Positions 6,686 to 9,125 of a DNA stretch of 9,125 nucleotides are shown piece after piece. The DNA is from Chitinophagaceae bacterium. GTDB lineage: Bacteria; Bacteroidota; Bacteroidia; Chitinophagales; Chitinophagaceae. The translations under genes were made by a program, and so were the position numbers. Under the pieces are notes generated by a model. The model was given only the letters and a program-made list of their open reading frames with translations. It made no database searches and was not told the origin of the DNA. How positions within the stretch are numbered: position 1 is the first letter of the stretch; the number at the start of each line of letters is the position of its first letter. The stretch covers positions 3,068 to 12,192 of the forward strand of contig PKYU01000099.1 in assembly GCA_003132765.1 (NCBI GenBank), written 5' to 3'.

Positions 6686-7861
6686 TTACATCCGTTCAAT
6701 CAATAATTGCAAACTCATGCATAACATAATTGCGACTACGATCCATCCGGTTATGGAAAGCCATATTGGATGGTTATAATCTTTAAATAATCTTTTCTTA
6801 TTCACTGCCCAAAGCATAAGTCCCAATGATACAGGTAAAATAAAACCGTTAATGGTTCCCGCCCAGATAAGGATTACAATTGATTGCCCCCAAAAAATAA
6901 AAATGATAGTGGATATAAGTATAAATAGTATTGTAAGCTGGTTACTCCTACTTTCAAAAGATGGGTGTATTGTCTTGAAAAAACTAATGGAAGTATAAGC
7001 AGAACCCACCACTGAAGTAATAGAAGCTGCCCACATAACAATGCCGAAAATTTTATAACCAATCTTACCTGCAGCAATTTCAAAAACAGATGCAGCAGGA
7101 TTGCCGGCGCTCAATTGGTATCCTTTTACCACAACGCCTAAAGCTGCGAGGAATAAAATAACACGCATTAAAGAAGCAAGCAAGATGGCGGTAAGGGAAC
7201 TGCGTGTTACAAATGGAATTGAATCTTTTCCTTTAACGCCTGCGTCTAACAACCGATGTGCTCCTGCAAATGTTATATATCCTCCTACAGTTCCACCCAC
7301 TAAAGTAATTACGGATATCAAGCTGAATTTGTCGGGGAGAATAGATTTTACGGCAACTTCCTTTAATGGCGGGTTTGTAATTATGGCAATATACAAGGTC
7401 AAGCCTATCATTAGCACACCCAATATTTTTACAAACCAATCCATTACCTTACCTGCTTCTTTTAAAATGAAAACAAGAATGGCGATTACTGCGCTGATAG
7501 CAGCCCCTTCCTGAACATTTATTCCAAATAAAACATTTAACCCCAGTCCGGCTCCTGAAATATTTCCGATGTTAAATGCGAGGCCTCCAAATACGATTAA
7601 TATTGTGAGGAAATTGCCGGCTCCGGGCAATAATTTATTGGCCAATACAGGCGCCCTCATACCGCTGACTGCTATGATTCTCCAGGTATTTAGTTGGGCG
7701 AATACATCAATGATAACCGATAAAAGAATTACCGCAGCGCAACTGGCAAGCAACTTATTTGTAAAAACTACAGTTTGGGTCAGAAAGCCGGGACCAACAG
7801 CAGAGGTGGCCATCAGGAATGCAGCACCTAATAAGACTTGCCGGTTTATTTTTTTTTGCAA
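6686..7861 (-). CDS. NRAMP-fold transporter of the YcsG type, probably for 5-oxoproline or a related substrate
   Basis: This is an inner-membrane protein of 391 residues with about 11 hydrophobic segments (roughly 10-30, 38-58, 82-112, 118-135, 141-162, 181-202, 221-246, 268-292, 307-325, 327-352, 366-387). Segment 1, 'LMATSAVGPGFLTQT', corresponds to the NRAMP metal-site helix, but the usual Asp-Pro-Gly-Asn is Gly-Pro-Gly-Phe. Segment 6, 'GGTVGGYITFAGAHR', has no Met-Pro-His. Divalent metal transport is therefore doubtful despite the fold. It follows pxpA by six bases; in Bacillus the related ycsG also lies next to ycsF (pxpA), which suggests uptake of the substrate of the pxp enzymes (inference). 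The only usable start is TTG at 7861: an in-frame TAA, the pxpA stop, lies three codons upstream, and the next ATG is residue 17, inside segment 1. A run of nine A follows the start. Confidence 0.82.
   Translation of the reverse strand: MQKKINRQVLLGAAFLMATSAVGPGFLTQTVVFTNKLLASCAAVILLSVIIDVFAQLNTWRIIAVSGMRAPVLANKLLPGAGNFLTILIVFGGLAFNIGNISGAGLGLNVLFGINVQEGAAISAVIAILVFILKEAGKVMDWFVKILGVLMIGLTLYIAIITNPPLKEVAVKSILPDKFSLISVITLVGGTVGGYITFAGAHRLLDAGVKGKDSIPFVTRSSLTAILLASLMRVILFLAALGVVVKGYQLSAGNPAASVFEIAAGKIGYKIFGIVMWAASITSVVGSAYTSISFFKTIHPSFESRSNQLTILFILISTIIFIFWGQSIVILIWAGTINGFILPVSLGLMLWAVNKKRLFKDYNHPIWLSITGWIVVAIMLCMSLQLLIERM
7849..7857 (-). repeat. A9 homopolymer run at codons 2-5 of the transporter
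   Basis: On the coding strand the gene opens TTG CAA AAA AAA ATA AAC, with nine consecutive A. A run of this length so close to a weak start codon is prone to replication or transcription slippage and to sequencing error. In the given sequence the frame is intact. Confidence 0.8.
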
Positions 7862-7867
7862 AAGATT

Positions 7868-8611
7868 TTATTTAGGTGATTGAATGGTAAGACCGGAATT
7901 TTTCAAATGGTTGTATAGGGCACGGGCAAACCTCACTGCATGTTTTCCATCACCATGAATACATATGGTTTCAGCTTTCAGGGGAATTATTTCTCCTGTT
8001 ACACAAGTGACAGCTTTGTTATTAATAATTTGAAATACCTGCCGGATACTTTCTTCCTCATCTTCTATTAATGAACCAGCCTGTGTCCTCGGGGTCAGGC
8101 TTCCATCGGCTTGATACGTTCTGTCGGCAAAGGCCTCTCCAATGAATTTAATATGATTTATGCCGGCAGCTTTTTCTATAGCACTTCCCGACAATCCATA
8201 AAGAAAAATCTTTTCATCAAAATCTTTTGCAGCTTTCACAATGGCATTCGCAATAGAAATATTTTTCGCCGCCATATTATATAAAGTCCCGTGTGGTTTT
8301 ATATGATGTAATTGCTGCCCCAATGATTTTACAATAGCCGATAAAGAATGAACCTGCTGTAAAACCAATAAATAAATTTCCGCTACAGGCAAATCCATAT
8401 TCATTCTTCCAAAATTTTCTTTATCAGGGAAAGAAGGATGTGCCCCGATAGCAACATTATGTTTTAAACATAGCACTGTTGTTTCTTTAATTGTTTCATG
8501 ATCGCCTGCATGAAAACCACAGGCAATATTAGCAGATGAAATGAAAGGCATTATCGCTTCATCATTACCAATTCCTTCACCCAAATCACAATTAAAGTCA
8601 ATGACCGGCAT
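7868..8611 (-). CDS. pxpA: 5-oxoprolinase subunit A (LamB/YcsF family)
   Basis: PxpA is a cytoplasmic subunit of the ATP-dependent 5-oxoprolinase PxpABC, which opens 5-oxo-L-proline (pyroglutamate) to L-glutamate. The 247-residue length is normal. The whole set of family motifs is visible: 'DFNCDLGEGIGND' (residues 5-17), 'SANIACGFHAGDHETI' (26-41), 'GAHPSFPDKENFGR' (56-69), 'HIKPHGTLYN' (103-112), 'EAFADRTYQADGSLTPR' (159-175) and 'ETICIHGDGKHAV' (214-226). The Asp and His residues in these motifs belong to the conserved active-site region. The ATG at 8611 gives the canonical N-terminus and overlaps the last 14 bases of pxpC, so the two are translationally coupled. The stop is followed six bases later by the transporter start. 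PxpB is expected upstream, beyond the right edge. Confidence 0.95.
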   Translation of the reverse strand: MPVIDFNCDLGEGIGNDEAIMPFISSANIACGFHAGDHETIKETTVLCLKHNVAIGAHPSFPDKENFGRMNMDLPVAEIYLLVLQQVHSLSAIVKSLGQQLHHIKPHGTLYNMAAKNISIANAIVKAAKDFDEKIFLYGLSGSAIEKAAGINHIKFIGEAFADRTYQADGSLTPRTQAGSLIEDEEESIRQVFQIINNKAVTCVTGEIIPLKAETICIHGDGKHAVRFARALYNHLKNSGLTIQSPK

Positions 8612-9125
8612 TTGAAAAAATTTGATTTACAGATCCCTGAATCTGAAGTATTCTTTGCTCCTGCTCCAAATATAATTCTTCGGCTTCCCCCAATGAAACA
8701 AGGGAGAAAGAAATTTGATCTCCCGGTTTTAACTGGGCGCAAATGCAAAGATCGGATTCAATAATTTTAGCTATTCGCGGATAGCCTCCGATAGTCTGGC
8801 AATCGGCCATTAAGGCTGCAGTTTGCCCATCCGGAAATAACTGCATTATCCCTTTACAAACGGCAGTTGATATCATTTCTTTTTTTTTCAGAAAGCATAA
8901 GGGGTTCACTCTTCAACCGATACCCCATTCGATTATATTCATTTCCGATTGTAAAAGTGTTTGAAATTAATTTTTGCCTGGATTCTTCTGAAAGCAGCTC
9001 ATATTCCGGACCTGATATAATGCGTATTTTTTTTGAAAATATTTTTGGGGAAAGTGATTTATCAATATGGAAATAAACATTCTTCTTTAAAAGATCTTTT
9101 ATGTTTTCTGAGAGTTCAGATGGGT
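8598..9125 (-). pseudogene. pxpC: 5-oxoprolinase subunit C (biotin-dependent carboxyltransferase/KipA family), C-terminal part, frameshifted at an A9 run
   Basis: PxpC works with PxpA and PxpB in 5-oxoproline hydrolysis. The gene enters from the right edge. In the first frame the residues read 'KKIRIISGPEYELLSEES', 'GNEYNRMGYRLKSEPL' and then MLSEKK, which is typical of the family. At the run of nine A (8880-8888) this frame goes wrong and stops at 8854-8856. The family sequence continues in another frame: 'EMISTAVCKGIMQLFPDG', 'ALMADCQTIGGYPRIAKI', 'AQLKPGDQISFSLVSLGEAE', ending at TGA 8598-8600. With eight A instead of nine the join would be LSEKKEMISTAV, uninterrupted. Without repair, about the last 95 residues, including the conserved GGYPR and LKPGD motifs, are lost. 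An M at 8909 opens the second frame but is not a natural start. Sequencing error, slippage or true decay are all possible. Confidence 0.88.
8880..8888 (-). repeat. A9 homopolymer run at the pxpC frameshift
   Basis: The coding strand reads TCT G, then nine A, then GAAATG. One base too many for the frame that makes full-length PxpC; eight A would keep the family reading frame throughout. This run is the only place where the two frames can be joined without inserting a stop or losing conserved residues. Confidence 0.85.

Noticed and set aside
7101..7514. 137-codon open frame on the + strand
   Set aside because: It lies wholly antisense to the transporter gene, has no recognisable motif, and is the expected shadow of a hydrophobic coding sequence.

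Overview
This window looks like part of a chromosome from the phylum Bacteroidota, probably a Chitinophagaceae-like organism. The DNA is AT-rich and Shine-Dalgarno sequences are mostly absent. The L-rhamnose genes are of the types found in that phylum (an aldolase/dehydrogenase fusion and a Pseudomonas stutzeri-type isomerase), and the four-helix-bundle protein has a typical Bacteroidota sequence. This assignment is inferred from gene content, not from a phylogenetic marker.

Left part, + strand, 1-6409: an L-rhamnose utilisation operon. In order it holds the C-terminal end of a probable rhamnulose-1-phosphate aldolase/short-chain dehydrogenase, L-rhamnose mutarotase (rhaM), L-rhamnose isomerase (rhaI), a rhamnulokinase-like FGGY kinase, and an exported GH78 alpha-L-rhamnosidase. 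Together they release L-rhamnose from glycans or glycosides in the periplasm, then mutarotate, isomerise, phosphorylate and cleave it to DHAP and L-lactaldehyde. The promoter lies upstream of the window.

The operon is interrupted between rhaI and the kinase by a compact insert of about 512 bp (1843-2354). It carries a frameshifted four-helix-bundle (23S rRNA intervening-sequence, S23-type) gene. Both ends are arrays of degenerate heptanucleotides that are inverted relative to each other. The left array begins in the rhaI stop codon, and the right array ends at the base before the kinase ATG. This is the most unusual object in the window.

Middle, 6410-6685: after the TAG stop of the rhamnosidase the same reading frame stays open for 91 codons. 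It encodes a DUF3471-like beta-rich tail domain whose conserved-looking beginning lies upstream of any normal start codon. It may be a readthrough extension, a nonsense-split fusion or an orphan remnant.

Right part, - strand, 6686-9125: a convergent 5-oxoproline (pyroglutamate) utilisation operon, transcribed pxpC, pxpA, then an NRAMP-fold transporter of the YcsG type. pxpC enters from beyond the right edge and is frameshifted at a run of nine A. A second run of nine A sits just after the unusual TTG start of the transporter. The two operons meet tail to tail with their stop codons sharing TAATTA and no room for a terminator. No gene-free stretch exceeds 300 bases, and I saw no tRNA, rRNA or CRISPR array.
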